Positions 8,053-17,566 of a stretch of DNA of 42,844 nucleotides are shown one piece after another. Position 1 is the first letter of the stretch. Every line of letters starts with the position of its first letter. This DNA is from a virus. Location: positions 1 through 42,844 of the IMG/VR virus record IMGVR_UViG_3300031974_002566; one strand, given 5' to 3'. The position numbers and the translations under genes were made by a program. The notes below the pieces were generated by a model that saw nothing but the letters and a program-made list of their open reading frames with translations, had not been told where the DNA came from and made no database searches.

Positions 8053-8668
8053 GTTCATCGGCAAACGCCGTTTCTTTGCCGAGGTCAGCAGCGCAGGCGA
8101 AGCAATTCGGATGCTGATCGCCAACTTCCCTGGGCTGGAACGCCACATGGCGGATTGGCATTACAAGGTTGTCGTTGATAGCTACGAGTCGGATTTAGAG
8201 GAAGTCAACAACCCCGTTTCCGGTTGCATCCAGATCATCCCGGTGGTGGCTGGCGCAGGATTTTGGAGCACGCTGGGCAAGATCATTGCAGGCGTCGCGC
8301 TAGTCGCTGTTTCGTTCGTCAGCTTCGGCGCTGGTGCTTGGGCTGGTGTGCTGGGAAGCTACGGTGTTGGTGCTGGTGCTGCGCTTGGAAGCGTGGCGGC
8401 TCTGGGCGTTGGTACTGCCCTAATCCTTGGTGGCGTTTCGCAGCTGTTAAGCCCTACTCCGCAGATCGGCAGCCTTGGTCCGGCGACTTCTTTTGCACCG
8501 ATCAAGACCACCGAAGGTTCGCAGCTTGATCCGCAAGGCGCAGACTCCTACAGCTTTAGCGGCATCCAAAACACAAGCAGGCAGGCGACGCCCGTACCTA
8601 TTGCCTACGGTGAGACTGTGGTGGGCTCCGTGACCATCTCCGCCGGTCTCGACGTTGACGACAAATGA
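8015..8668 (+). CDS. Tail assembly protein, lambda I-like
   Basis: This 217-residue protein has an N-terminal ubiquitin-like region ([28 protein letters not shown]) and a long Gly/Ala-rich hydrophobic middle from about residue 85 to 145, then a C-terminal [15 protein letters not shown] motif typical of lambda I-family proteins. It overlaps the K gene by 38 bp, which is usual for this pair. It is needed for tail tip assembly; whether it remains in the virion is not known from sequence. Confidence 0.88.
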   Translation: MEKEIRLYGPLAKFIGKRRFFAEVSSAGEAIRMLIANFPGLERHMADWHYKVVVDSYESDLEEVNNPVSGCIQIIPVVAGAGFWSTLGKIIAGVALVAVSFVSFGAGAWAGVLGSYGVGAGAALGSVAALGVGTALILGGVSQLLSPTPQIGSLGPATSFAPIKTTEGSQLDPQGADSYSFSGIQNTSRQATPVPIAYGETVVGSVTISAGLDVDDK

Positions 8669-11600
8669 CCAAACCTGACAAGCAGAAACGTCAGATCATT
8701 GGTGCTGGCGGCGGTGGCGGCGGCGGTCAGCAAGTAATTCAGCAAACGATTGTTCAGCAGAACAGTGCGCCCGCTCCGGCTAGAACTCCTACCCGAACAG
8801 CTGACAACCTCAGCTCCACGGCTTTCGGCAACATCCTTGATCTCGTCAGCGAAGGCGAGATCGAAGGGTTCCCCTCGGCACGCGACTACGCCCGTGGCAC
8901 AGATAATTACAACAAAGCCCTTCTGAAAGACGTTTTTCTGACCAATACCCCGGTTCTGCGCTCTGGTGCGGATGTAACCAGCCTCCAGGACAGCGACTAC
9001 AACTTCAAAGGCGTTACGGTCACCCCTCGCTACGGCACAAACTCCCAGTCGTACATCCCTGGTTTCGACGTAACCGAAGACGTCAAACAAGTTGGCACCG
9101 AACTAAAAAACGGTATTCCGATCACCCGACAGATCACAGACACGAACGTTGACGCTGTTCGTGTAAGTATCGCCGTACCGCGCCTTGAGAGGTCAACCAA
9201 CGAGGGCGACATCCTCGGCACATCAGTCAACATCGGAATCGACGTCCAGTACAACGGTGGCGGTTTCACCGAAGTTAAAAACGCCACGATCAGCGGTCGA
9301 ACTGCTGACAAATACGAACGCGATTACGTTATTGAGCTTGATGGCGCTTTCCCGGTAGACATTCGCGTCCGCAGGATCTCGGGTGACTCCACTGATCAAA
9401 ACGTCAACCCGACGCAGTTCTCGGCGTACACCGAACTGATCTACCAGAAGCTGCGCTATCCAAACAGCGCCCTGGTCGGTCTGCGTTTCCAGGCGGAGCA
9501 GTTCAGTTCGATCCCGAGCCGGTCTTATCGCATTCGTGGGATCAAGGTCAAAATCCCCAACAATGCCACCGTTGATCAAGCCACCGGCAGGATCACCTAC
9601 AGCGGCACCTGGACCGGCACCTTCGGCGCAGCGCAATGGACCACATGCCCAGCGTGGATCCTCTATGACCTCTTGATTTCTAAGAGGTACGGATTCGGGG
9701 ACCACATCGCAGAAGCGCAGCTCGATAAGTTCGCGTTCTATTCCGCCAGCCAATACTCCAACGAGCTTGTCGACGCTGGGCTAGGTGATGGCACTAAAGA
9801 GGCGCGATTCGCCTGCAACGCCCTGATTCAAAACCAGTACGAGGCGTACAAGCTGATCAACGACCTGTGCAGCGTGATGCGCTGTCAGCCGTATTGGGCG
9901 AACGGCACCCTTGATCTAAGCCAGGACAAACCCAAGGACCCGACGTACCTGTTCACCAGGGCAAACGTCGTCGATCCTGGCTTCACCTATTCGGGGTCTG
10001 ACCTGAAAACCCGCCATACGGTCGCTGTCGTCAGCTACCTGGACCTTGAGACCAGGGAGCAGAACTACGAGGTCGTCGAGGACCGTGACGCCATCGAGAA
10101 ATACGGATGGGTCGCTACCGAGGTGAAGGCGTTTGCTTGCACTTCACGCGGTCAGGCAAATCGCCTTGGGCAGTGGATTCTCTATACCGAACAGCAGGAG
10201 ACGGAGGCGATCAGCTTTACCGCTTCCCTTGAGGCTGGCACCTTGCTGCGCCCCGGCAGCATCATCGAAGTCCAAGACCCTGTGCGGGCAGGCATCCGCT
10301 ACGGCGGCAGGATCGCGGGCGCTGGGACGAGGAGTGTTTCTGTCGATGATGCGACAAACCTCCCGGATGATGATGCAACAATTTCGGTCCTTTTGCCCGA
10401 TGGGTCCGTCGAAACAAAAAACATCATCAGTCGGACAGGTGTTCTGATCACGGTCGACGAGGACTGGTCAACTCAGCCGCAAGTCAATTCGGTTTGGGTG
10501 ATCCAGACCGATTCGCTACAAACCCAAACCTTCCGGGTGCTCGGTGTCAAAGAGACCGACTACCACATGTACGAGATCTCGGGTCTCACCTACAACAGCG
10601 CCAAATACGACCACGTCGAACGCGGCTTCAATCTTTCGACCCGCACGATCACGAACCTCAACCCGATCCCGTCTCCACCAGGGACTCCAAAGGCTGAGGA
10701 AAAGTTTTACGCCAGCAACGACAAAGCTCGGGTCAAGATCGTTGTCAGCTGGTCTGCGGTTAAAGGCGTTCCGCAATACAAGGTGCGTTATCGCGCTGAT
10801 GACGACAACTGGGAGACAGCCGTCGTCACGAAACCTGACTACGAGATTCTCGACACTCGTGCAGCTACTTACACGATCGAGGTCTACAGCATCAACTCAC
10901 TCGGCAGGCAATCGTCTGAGTTTGCCAGCCTGAGCTTCAACGCGATCGGCAAAACTGCTGTCCCTGGCAATGTCCAGAACCTCACCTTTGAAGCGACAAG
11001 CGACAAGGAAGGCACCCTGAAATGGGATGAAACCGTTGACCTTGACGTTAAAAACGGCGGCAAGGTCTACATTCGCCACAGCAGCAAAACCGACGGCAGC
11101 GGCAGCTGGGGCGACAGCGTTGACCTGGTTCCTGCTGTTGCTGGTTCCGCCACCAGTGCCAAGATCCCGCTGCTTGAAGGCGAGGTGCTGGTCAAGTTTG
11201 CCGATGACGGAGGCAGGCTCAGCGCAAGTGAAACGAGCATCATCATCGACTTGCCTGACACCTTGGGCAAGCTGCTGGTTGAGGATCGCAGGGAAGACCA
11301 GGATTCACCGCCATTCCAGGGCAGCAAGGTAGACACCCTTTACAGCTCAGGCTTTGACGCGCTGATCCTTGACGGCGACGCTGAGTTCGACGACGTGACG
11401 GACGTTGACGCCATGGTCAGCTTCGACACCTTCGGCAACATTGAGGAATCGGGCTCCTATACGTTCACCAGCGTTTTAGACCTAGAGGCGGTTTACTCGC
11501 TGGACCTGAAACGCCATTTCGTCACGCGCGGTTTCTTCCCAAGCGACGCGATCGACAGCAGGGGAGAACAGGTTGATGACTGGGACGACTGGGACGGTGC

Positions 11601-12084
11601 CACCGTTGACAAGGTGAACGCCAAACTTCTCGTGCGAAGAACCGATGACGACCCCGATGGCGCGAGCCCGACCTGGACGGATTATGCAGAATTTGCGAAT
11701 GGCACCTTCAAAGCACGGGCGTTCCAGTTCAAAGCGGAACTGACTTCGGAAGACACTGCCCAGAACATCAAGGTCGACGAACTTGGCTACGTTGCCGAGT
11801 TCCAACGCAGAACGGAGCAGAGCACTTCTGCGGTCGCAAGCGGAGCCGGAGCAAAGTCGATCACATTCGGCAATGCGTTTTTTTCTGGCACTGCCGCGCT
11901 CTTGGGCAGCAACACAGCCTTGCCGACAATCGGCATCACCGCGTTGAACATGGCAAGCGGCGACTACTTTGTGCTTTCGAGCATCAGTCGCACGGGTTTC
12001 ACCGTCACCTTCTACAACAGCAGCGACACAGCCATCGACCGTAACTTCAACTGGTCAGCGACTGGCTACGGCAAGGCTGGGTAA
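8665..12084 (+). CDS. Central tail fibre / tip attachment protein, lambda J-like
   Basis: This 1139-residue protein is the J homologue, forming the central tail tip. The N-terminus has a poly-Gly stretch (residues 12-20) and the family motif NILDLVSEGEIEGF around 55-68. The core up to about residue 650 carries the J domains (RVSIAVPRLE, LIYQKLRYPNSALVGLRF, TTCPAWILYDLL). From about 660 there is a fibronectin type III-like domain (KIVVSWSAVKGVPQYKVRY), followed by further beta-rich modules to the end. The start overlaps the I stop by 4 bases. Receptor binding may be shared with the downstream fibres. Confidence 0.92.
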   Translation: MTKPDKQKRQIIGAGGGGGGGQQVIQQTIVQQNSAPAPARTPTRTADNLSSTAFGNILDLVSEGEIEGFPSARDYARGTDNYNKALLKDVFLTNTPVLRSGADVTSLQDSDYNFKGVTVTPRYGTNSQSYIPGFDVTEDVKQVGTELKNGIPITRQITDTNVDAVRVSIAVPRLERSTNEGDILGTSVNIGIDVQYNGGGFTEVKNATISGRTADKYERDYVIELDGAFPVDIRVRRISGDSTDQNVNPTQFSAYTELIYQKLRYPNSALVGLRFQAEQFSSIPSRSYRIRGIKVKIPNNATVDQATGRITYSGTWTGTFGAAQWTTCPAWILYDLLISKRYGFGDHIAEAQLDKFAFYSASQYSNELVDAGLGDGTKEARFACNALIQNQYEAYKLINDLCSVMRCQPYWANGTLDLSQDKPKDPTYLFTRANVVDPGFTYSGSDLKTRHTVAVVSYLDLETREQNYEVVEDRDAIEKYGWVATEVKAFACTSRGQANRLGQWILYTEQQETEAISFTASLEAGTLLRPGSIIEVQDPVRAGIRYGGRIAGAGTRSVSVDDATNLPDDDATISVLLPDGSVETKNIISRTGVLITVDEDWSTQPQVNSVWVIQTDSLQTQTFRVLGVKETDYHMYEISGLTYNSAKYDHVERGFNLSTRTITNLNPIPSPPGTPKAEEKFYASNDKARVKIVVSWSAVKGVPQYKVRYRADDDNWETAVVTKPDYEILDTRAATYTIEVYSINSLGRQSSEFASLSFNAIGKTAVPGNVQNLTFEATSDKEGTLKWDETVDLDVKNGGKVYIRHSSKTDGSGSWGDSVDLVPAVAGSATSAKIPLLEGEVLVKFADDGGRLSASETSIIIDLPDTLGKLLVEDRREDQDSPPFQGSKVDTLYSSGFDALILDGDAEFDDVTDVDAMVSFDTFGNIEESGSYTFTSVLDLEAVYSLDLKRHFVTRGFFPSDAIDSRGEQVDDWDDWDGATVDKVNAKLLVRRTDDDPDGASPTWTDYAEFANGTFKARAFQFKAELTSEDTAQNIKVDELGYVAEFQRRTEQSTSAVASGAGAKSITFGNAFFSGTAALLGSNTALPTIGITALNMASGDYFVLSSISRTGFTVTFYNSSDTAIDRNFNWSATGYGKAG

Positions 12085-12111
12085 AGTAGAGCAAACGACC
12101 GGGAAGCGGCT

Positions 12112-12888
12112 GTGGCGACGCATGACTACGACATTGCGAACGGCTCTGGCTCTGCCGTACGTGGAGACATAAATAATGTCCTTGACGCGATCGTAAGCAA
12201 TAACAGCAGCAGCACTGAGCCCGCCACCACTTTCGCTTTCATGTGGTGGGTGGATACCAATAACACCTTGCTCAAGATTCGCAATGCTGCGAACTCGGGT
12301 TGGGTCACCGTTGGCGATTACAGCACTGCCAACCTTGGTCTGCTGACCACCAGTTCAGCCAGCTCCACTTACATGCCCTTGGCTGGCGGAACGTTTACTG
12401 GAGCGGTGACGTTAGGGACTGGCGGTTCGCTGGTTTTTGAAGGCGCTACCGCTGACGCCAACGAAACCACGCTCGCTGTAACAGACCCCACGGCTGACCG
12501 CACCATCACAATGCCGGACGCCACCGGCACCATGACCTTGCTGGAGCGGGCTCAGACCTTTACCGCAGCACAGCGCGGCGCCATTACAGCACTAACCGAC
12601 GGCGCAACTATTACGCCTGATTTCTCCGCTTCAAACAATTTCAGCGTGACGCTAGGCGGCAACCGCACGCTTGCTAACCCGACCAACATTGTTGCCGGTC
12701 AATCTGGCGTTATTTTCGTTTCGCAGGACGGCACCGGTAGCCGCACTTTGAGTTACGGCAGCTACTGGGATTTCCCAGGTGGCACGGCACCGACGCTTAC
12801 GACCGCCGCTTCATCTATTGATTTGATTGCCTACGTCGTTCGCACTACGACTAGCATCCAAGCAGTTTCCTTCGCCAACTTCAGCTGA
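12112..12888 (+). CDS. Tail fibre protein with shared C-terminal module
   Basis: This 258-residue protein starts at GTG 12112 behind a GGGAAG ribosome binding site. The N-terminal part (MATHDYDIANGSG) resembles fibre anchoring segments. The middle has the repeated strand pattern of trimeric fibres (LAGGTFTGAVTLGTGG). The last 100 residues (ITPDFSASNNFSVTL, NPTNIVAGQSG, YGSYWDFPGGTAPT) are closely similar to the C-terminus of the fibre at 17567-18802. The common ending suggests a conserved trimerisation or receptor module. Confidence 0.8.
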   Translation: MATHDYDIANGSGSAVRGDINNVLDAIVSNNSSSTEPATTFAFMWWVDTNNTLLKIRNAANSGWVTVGDYSTANLGLLTTSSASSTYMPLAGGTFTGAVTLGTGGSLVFEGATADANETTLAVTDPTADRTITMPDATGTMTLLERAQTFTAAQRGAITALTDGATITPDFSASNNFSVTLGGNRTLANPTNIVAGQSGVIFVSQDGTGSRTLSYGSYWDFPGGTAPTLTTAASSIDLIAYVVRTTTSIQAVSFANFS

Positions 12889-12891
12889 GCC

Positions 12892-15282
12892 ATGGGTATT
12901 CCTGGGGGTGCAAATCTGCTGTTGGCTGCGGGCGGTGTCCCGACGTATGAGCTCGACCAGAGCTTGCGGTTTGATGGGAGTTCCTACTTAAGTCGTGCAA
13001 GCGTCTCCTCGCTAACTGCAGGCGGAGTCAGCTTCTGGGTGAAGTTCAACAGGCACTTTAACGACCCCTTTGCCGCGGTCTACGAACCAATCTTCCAGAT
13101 AGCTAATTCGTTCACGTTCAACAGAAACACTTCATCCAAATGGTATTACAGACCGAACAGTTCAGGAGCTGGGGATGAATCGTTTGATGGTAGAACAAAC
13201 AACGACCTATCTGCCTGGTATCACGTTCTTCTTAAGTTTAATAGCTCAAGCTCGACAAGTTTCTATCTCAATGGAGTCCTTGTAGGGACTCACTCGTTCT
13301 CGATCAGCTCAGTCACTAACACGCTTTATATTGGTCGGGACACCAATGGCACCTACTACTCGCAGTTTTATTTAGCCGAGTTCCATTGGGTTGGAAGTGG
13401 AAGCGTAGATGTCACTGACTTTGGAGAGTTCGACGACAACGGTGTCTGGCGTCCCATCGCTTACACCGGCTCCCACGGCACCAGCGGCTTTTACCTAAAG
13501 TTCGACCCCTCTGCCACCAACGGCGTCGGTCACGACCACAGCGGCAATGGCAATAACTTGACCGCTTCTGGCTTCACCACCTCCGGCACTGGTACGGACG
13601 TGATGAGCGACACGCCGACGACGAACTTTGCAACCATTAACCCGCTGACCAACATTAGCGGATTAAGCGGAACAATCAGCAATCTTTCAGAGGGCAACTT
13701 ATACCACAACGGCAATGGCAATACTACTTTGCCAACTACAATTGCAATTCCGGCTGGAACCGGTAAGTGGTACTGGGAAGTAACCCCAAGCAATCAGATT
13801 GCCTCTTCGGACTGGGTTTTTGGCGTACAACGTGCGGACGTTAATCGTGCAAACTACACAAGCTGGACTGACACTAAAAACAACGGTGTCTTTGTGAATA
13901 CAAATAACTCAAATAGCACCTATATCTATGGATCAAGCTCTACCACAACTGCCTGGACCGTAGCCAATGGCGATGTGGTCGGGGTGGCTTTTGATGCGTC
14001 AACCGGCAACATTTCATATTACAAAAACGGCACGTTGCAGGTGACGCTTAGTGCCGCAGTCAATACTAGTTACCCGCATTATCCTGCTGGTTCCGGTTAT
14101 TTTAGCGCTGAATATCTTACTTGGAACTTCGGACAACGCGCCTTTGCCTACACCCCGCCCACGGGTTTCAATGCGCTGAACACGTCGAACCTCCCCGCGC
14201 CGGACATTGCCGATGGGTCGGCTTATTTCAATACATCACTCTGGACTGGTACTGGCAGTCCTGTTGCGGTTACTGGGGTTGGATTCCAGCCGGATCTTGT
14301 TTGGGTAAAAGCTAGATCCAGGACGGCTGATCACAAGCTGCAAGACTCTGTGCGGGGTTCCTTTAGATACCTACAGAGCAACCTAGCTAACGCCGAGAAC
14401 ACCAACTCAGGAAACGACTGGTTCCGTTCGTTTGATAGCGACGGTTTTACTGTTGCTCAATTCACAACTGGTGGTACGTCTACAAGTGAGTGGGCAGGCA
14501 ACGGCGATACTTATGTTGGATGGTCTTGGCTTGCAGCAAACGGCACCTCAAGCAACACCTCTGGCAGCATCACAAGCACAGTAAGCGCCAACCCCTCGGC
14601 TGGTTTTTCGATTGTTAGTTATACCGGCAACGGATCAAATTCCACTGTTGGGCACGGGCTTGGTGTTGCCCCTAAGTGGATCATGGTCAAGAACCGAGAC
14701 CGTTCTATCGACTGGATCGTATATGTCGAGGACATCCTCACGGGATCCAACGACCAGTACATGGTGTTGAACCAGACTTATCAGATCAGCACCAACTACC
14801 GCTATTTCAACTCTACTGCTGCGACAAGTACCGTTTTTAGTATTGGAGGCGGCTCTGGTGCGGAGGCGACTAATGCCAACGGCGAGGACTTCATCGCCTA
14901 CTGCTTTGCCGAAGTCGAAGGCTACAGCAAGTTCGGCAGCTACATCGGCAACGGGTCAAGCGATGGTCCGTTTGTGTATTGCGGGTTTAGACCGGCTTGG
15001 GTAATGATGAAGTCTGCTACTAATGCTGGCAAATGGATTATCCAAGATACAACCCGCAACCCTTACAACCGTCAAGAGAACATTGTCTGCGCTGAAGATA
15101 CTAGGTCGGAGTCAGCATTTGCATCTATTGGAGCTACCGGATGGATAGATGGTTTGTCCAATGGATTTAAGGTCCGCGATAGCTGGTCGGATTACAACAC
15201 AAACGGAAACCAATTTATATTTGCCGCATTTGCTGAAAATCCATTCGGCGGGGAAGGTGTTTCGCCCGCTACAGCCCGCTGA
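12892..15282 (+). CDS. Large adhesin / fibre with LamG and SPRY-like domains
   Basis: This 796-residue protein has an N-terminal LamG-like concanavalin-type fold (residues about 15-165: QSLRFDGSSYLS, WYHVLLKFN, LYIGRDTN), a SPRY/B30.2-like region near 280-420 (GKWYWEVTPS, GDVVGVAFDASTGNISYYKNG), and a C-terminal half with GFQPDLVWVKARS, VAPKWIMVKNRD and FRPAWVMMKSA repeats. I recall that last pattern from uncharacterised C-terminal domains of marine phage fibres. Codons are visibly more A/T-ending here than in neighbouring genes, suggesting a separately exchanged receptor-binding gene. Carbohydrate binding is inferred from the folds. Confidence 0.75.
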   Translation: MGIPGGANLLLAAGGVPTYELDQSLRFDGSSYLSRASVSSLTAGGVSFWVKFNRHFNDPFAAVYEPIFQIANSFTFNRNTSSKWYYRPNSSGAGDESFDGRTNNDLSAWYHVLLKFNSSSSTSFYLNGVLVGTHSFSISSVTNTLYIGRDTNGTYYSQFYLAEFHWVGSGSVDVTDFGEFDDNGVWRPIAYTGSHGTSGFYLKFDPSATNGVGHDHSGNGNNLTASGFTTSGTGTDVMSDTPTTNFATINPLTNISGLSGTISNLSEGNLYHNGNGNTTLPTTIAIPAGTGKWYWEVTPSNQIASSDWVFGVQRADVNRANYTSWTDTKNNGVFVNTNNSNSTYIYGSSSTTTAWTVANGDVVGVAFDASTGNISYYKNGTLQVTLSAAVNTSYPHYPAGSGYFSAEYLTWNFGQRAFAYTPPTGFNALNTSNLPAPDIADGSAYFNTSLWTGTGSPVAVTGVGFQPDLVWVKARSRTADHKLQDSVRGSFRYLQSNLANAENTNSGNDWFRSFDSDGFTVAQFTTGGTSTSEWAGNGDTYVGWSWLAANGTSSNTSGSITSTVSANPSAGFSIVSYTGNGSNSTVGHGLGVAPKWIMVKNRDRSIDWIVYVEDILTGSNDQYMVLNQTYQISTNYRYFNSTAATSTVFSIGGGSGAEATNANGEDFIAYCFAEVEGYSKFGSYIGNGSSDGPFVYCGFRPAWVMMKSATNAGKWIIQDTTRNPYNRQENIVCAEDTRSESAFASIGATGWIDGLSNGFKVRDSWSDYNTNGNQFIFAAFAENPFGGEGVSPATAR

Positions 15283-15302
15283 CCTATGAAACGGGCATTT
15301 TT
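15274..15302 (+). terminator. Possible weak terminator after the adhesin gene
   Basis: GCCCG at 15274-15278 can pair with CGGGC at 15292-15296, followed by ATTTTT. The stem is only 5 bp with a 13-base loop and partly lies within the 3' end of the adhesin gene. It may attenuate transcription into the following fibre genes. Confidence 0.3.
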
Positions 15303-15320
15303 CACCACTACCATCTGATC

Positions 15321-15887
15321 ATGGGATTCCTAATCAACGGTCAGCCTCTTCGCGTTGGGCGACCTTTCACCGATGCCAACGGCACTCAATACCCTTCCAA
15401 CTGGCTGCGCCTTGCCAGCGAGGAAGAAAAGGAAGCGATTGGCATTACTTGGGAAGCAGATCCCGCTCCAGTTGATACTCGCTTCTACTGGGATCACGAT
15501 CTGCCCAAGCGCCTTGAGGATGAGCCTGCTGTTGATGAAAACGGCGATGCAATCCTGGACGATGACGGCGAGCAAGTCATCAACTACGGGTTGAAGACCG
15601 TATGGGTCAGGAAGCAGAAGGAAATTGCGGAAACTCTTCTCGCTGGATCTGATTGGTACGTCACCCGCAAGGCTGAAACCGACGCTGCAATTCCGGCAGA
15701 TGTGCTGGCTTACCGCGAGTCTGTCCGCACCATCAGCGGCACCCGCGAAGGTGAGATCAACGCTTGCACTACCACCGAGGAACTGGTTGCACTGCTGACC
15801 AACCCTGCTCAGGTGTTAAACGACGCTGGCGAAATGGTGGCTAACACCGAGCCATTCATCACGCCTTTCCCAGAGCCCTTGGACTGA
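15321..15887 (+). CDS. Fibre-associated protein (DUF4376-like / fibre assembly type)
   Basis: This 188-residue acidic protein has an N-terminal FLINGQPLRVGRPF segment, a middle rich in Asp/Glu, and a C-terminal region with DWYVTRKAETDAAIP and VLAYRESVRTISG. The latter pattern is what I associate with fibre chaperone-like or DUF4376-type proteins that follow fibre genes in marine phages. Its position directly behind the large adhesin supports a role in fibre assembly or attachment. The function itself is inferred. Confidence 0.65.
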   Translation: MGFLINGQPLRVGRPFTDANGTQYPSNWLRLASEEEKEAIGITWEADPAPVDTRFYWDHDLPKRLEDEPAVDENGDAILDDDGEQVINYGLKTVWVRKQKEIAETLLAGSDWYVTRKAETDAAIPADVLAYRESVRTISGTREGEINACTTTEELVALLTNPAQVLNDAGEMVANTEPFITPFPEPLD

Positions 15888-15915
15888 CTCCTTAAACTGG
15901 GCTGGGAGGTGAGCT

Positions 15916-16254
15916 ATGGCAGTCCAGCCCGGTATCTACAACTTCACTGTCCAGAGGGCTGCGGATCACGAGCTTGTCCTGATTTTCAAGGACAGCAACG
16001 GGGACGCAATCAATCTGACAAGTTGGACCGTCGCCTCTCAGGTGTGGAACGAGGCGCGCTCTACCAAGTACGCCGACTTCACCGTCGCTTACACCGATCG
16101 AGCCAACGGGAAGGTCACTTTGTCTTTGTCTGATGAAGACACAGACGATTTCCCCGATGAGCTGCGGTATGACGTGTTGCTCACAGATCCGAACGGATTG
16201 AAAGAGTATTACTTGGAGGGCGTTATTTTCGTTGACCAGGGGTACACGCGATGA
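15916..16254 (+). CDS. Small baseplate/fibre protein (BppU N-terminal-like)
   Basis: This 112-residue protein starts behind an excellent ribosome binding site (GGGAGGTGA at 15904-15912). It is beta-rich (YNFTVQRAAD, LVLIFKDSNGDAINL, ANGKVTLSLSDED, RYDVLLTDPNG). It resembles the N-terminal immunoglobulin-like domain found on baseplate upper or fibre proteins, which attaches them to the tail tip. Its stop overlaps the next start by 4 bases. Confidence 0.65.
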   Translation: MAVQPGIYNFTVQRAADHELVLIFKDSNGDAINLTSWTVASQVWNEARSTKYADFTVAYTDRANGKVTLSLSDEDTDDFPDELRYDVLLTDPNGLKEYYLEGVIFVDQGYTR

Positions 16255-16463
16255 GCCGTAACTCAGTCACCGTTCAAACAAGCGGTCGGACTAATACCGT
16301 CGAGATCGCTACACAGGGTCCGCAGGGTCCAGTCGGAGCTTTCACGCTTACCGACACCGATAAAGTGGATGGGAGCATCATCTACTACGACTCAGGTACA
16401 ACCAGCTTCAGGGCTGATGCAACCTGGACAACCGACACGCTCACTGACGGGGGCAATTTTTAA
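16251..16463 (+). CDS. Short fibre fragment with collagen-like triplets
   Basis: This 70-residue protein has an N-terminal strand (NSVTVQTSGRTNTVEIA), a short collagen-like GPQGPVG stretch at residues 23-29 and a C-terminal region of beta character. It overlaps the gene before it by 4 bases and is 3 bases from the next fibre gene. Collagen-like linkers join fibre modules in many phages. It is probably a connector; a clean frame continuation into the next gene was not seen. Confidence 0.6.
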   Translation: MSRNSVTVQTSGRTNTVEIATQGPQGPVGAFTLTDTDKVDGSIIYYDSGTTSFRADATWTTDTLTDGGNF

Positions 16464-16466
16464 GCC

Positions 16467-17558
16467 ATGGCAAACACCCTTCGCATCAAACGCCGCGCTG
16501 CGGGTGGAGCTGCTGGGGCTCCGTCATCGCTGGCGAACGCCGAACTTGCTTTCAACGAGCAGGACGACACTCTTTATTACGGCGAAGGGACGGGAGGCGC
16601 TGGAGGTACAGCGACTACCGTTTTAGCCATTGGTGGCTCTGGTGCCTTCACCACGCTGACCACCGCACAAACTATCTCCGGCAACAAAACGTTCACCGGA
16701 ACGGTTGACCTGAGCGGTGCAACCCTGAGCGGCAACACCACCTTCAGCAACAACCTGACGGTGAGCGGGGATCTCACGGTAGATGGCACGACCACCACTG
16801 TGAACTCAACCACCGTTTCGGTGGACGACAAGAACATCGAGCTGGGCTCTACTGCCAGCCCGAGCGATGCTTCGGCAGATGGCGGTGGCATCACCCTTAA
16901 GGGCACCACCGACAAAACCTTCAACTGGGTCGATTCGACTGATAGCTGGACTTCCAGCGAGCACATCGACCTCGCCTCTGGCAAAGAGTTCAAGATTGCC
17001 GGGACCTCTGTCCTGAGCGGCAGCACCCTCGGATCGGGCGTTACTGGATCCAGCCTGACCAGCGTCGGCACCCTGACTTCCGGCACCTGGTCTGCAAGCA
17101 CCATTGCAGTCAACAAGGGCGGCACCGGTCAAACCAGCTTCACCAACGGTCAGTTGCTGATCGGCAACACCACCGGCAACACGCTGACCAAGGCGACGTT
17201 GACTGCTGGTTCGAACATCAGCATCACCAACGGCACTGGCAGCATCACGATCGCTGCAACCGACACCAACACCACTTACACCGCTGGTGATGGTCTCGAT
17301 CTGACCGGCACCGAGTTTTCGGTTGACCTGAAAGCCAACGGCGGCTTAGTCATTGAAAGCACTGAGCTTGCTGTTGACCTTGCCGCCTCAAGCATCACCG
17401 GCACCCTGGCAGTTGGTGACGGTGGCACTGGAGCGACCTCTGCTTCTGGCGCACGGACCAACCTGGGCTTAGGCACCATCGCAACGCAAGACTCTGACAG
17501 CGTGAGCATCACTGGCGGTTCCATTGACGGGATCACCTTTGATGGCGGCACGTTCTGA
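16467..17558 (+). CDS. Tail fibre protein
   Basis: This 363-residue protein begins with NTLRIKRRAAGGAAGAPSSL followed by AELAFNE and DTLYYGEG, an N-terminal pattern widespread in fibre proteins of cyanophages and related phages. The rest consists of Thr/Gly/Ser-rich repeats: GNTTFSNNLTVSGDLTVDG, KGGTGQTSFTNGQLLIG and DGGTGATSASGARTNLG. These are typical of trimeric beta-helix fibres. It lies 8 bp before another fibre gene. Confidence 0.82.
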   Translation: MANTLRIKRRAAGGAAGAPSSLANAELAFNEQDDTLYYGEGTGGAGGTATTVLAIGGSGAFTTLTTAQTISGNKTFTGTVDLSGATLSGNTTFSNNLTVSGDLTVDGTTTTVNSTTVSVDDKNIELGSTASPSDASADGGGITLKGTTDKTFNWVDSTDSWTSSEHIDLASGKEFKIAGTSVLSGSTLGSGVTGSSLTSVGTLTSGTWSASTIAVNKGGTGQTSFTNGQLLIGNTTGNTLTKATLTAGSNISITNGTGSITIAATDTNTTYTAGDGLDLTGTEFSVDLKANGGLVIESTELAVDLAASSITGTLAVGDGGTGATSASGARTNLGLGTIATQDSDSVSITGGSIDGITFDGGTF

Positions 17559-17566
17559 GGTGACCA

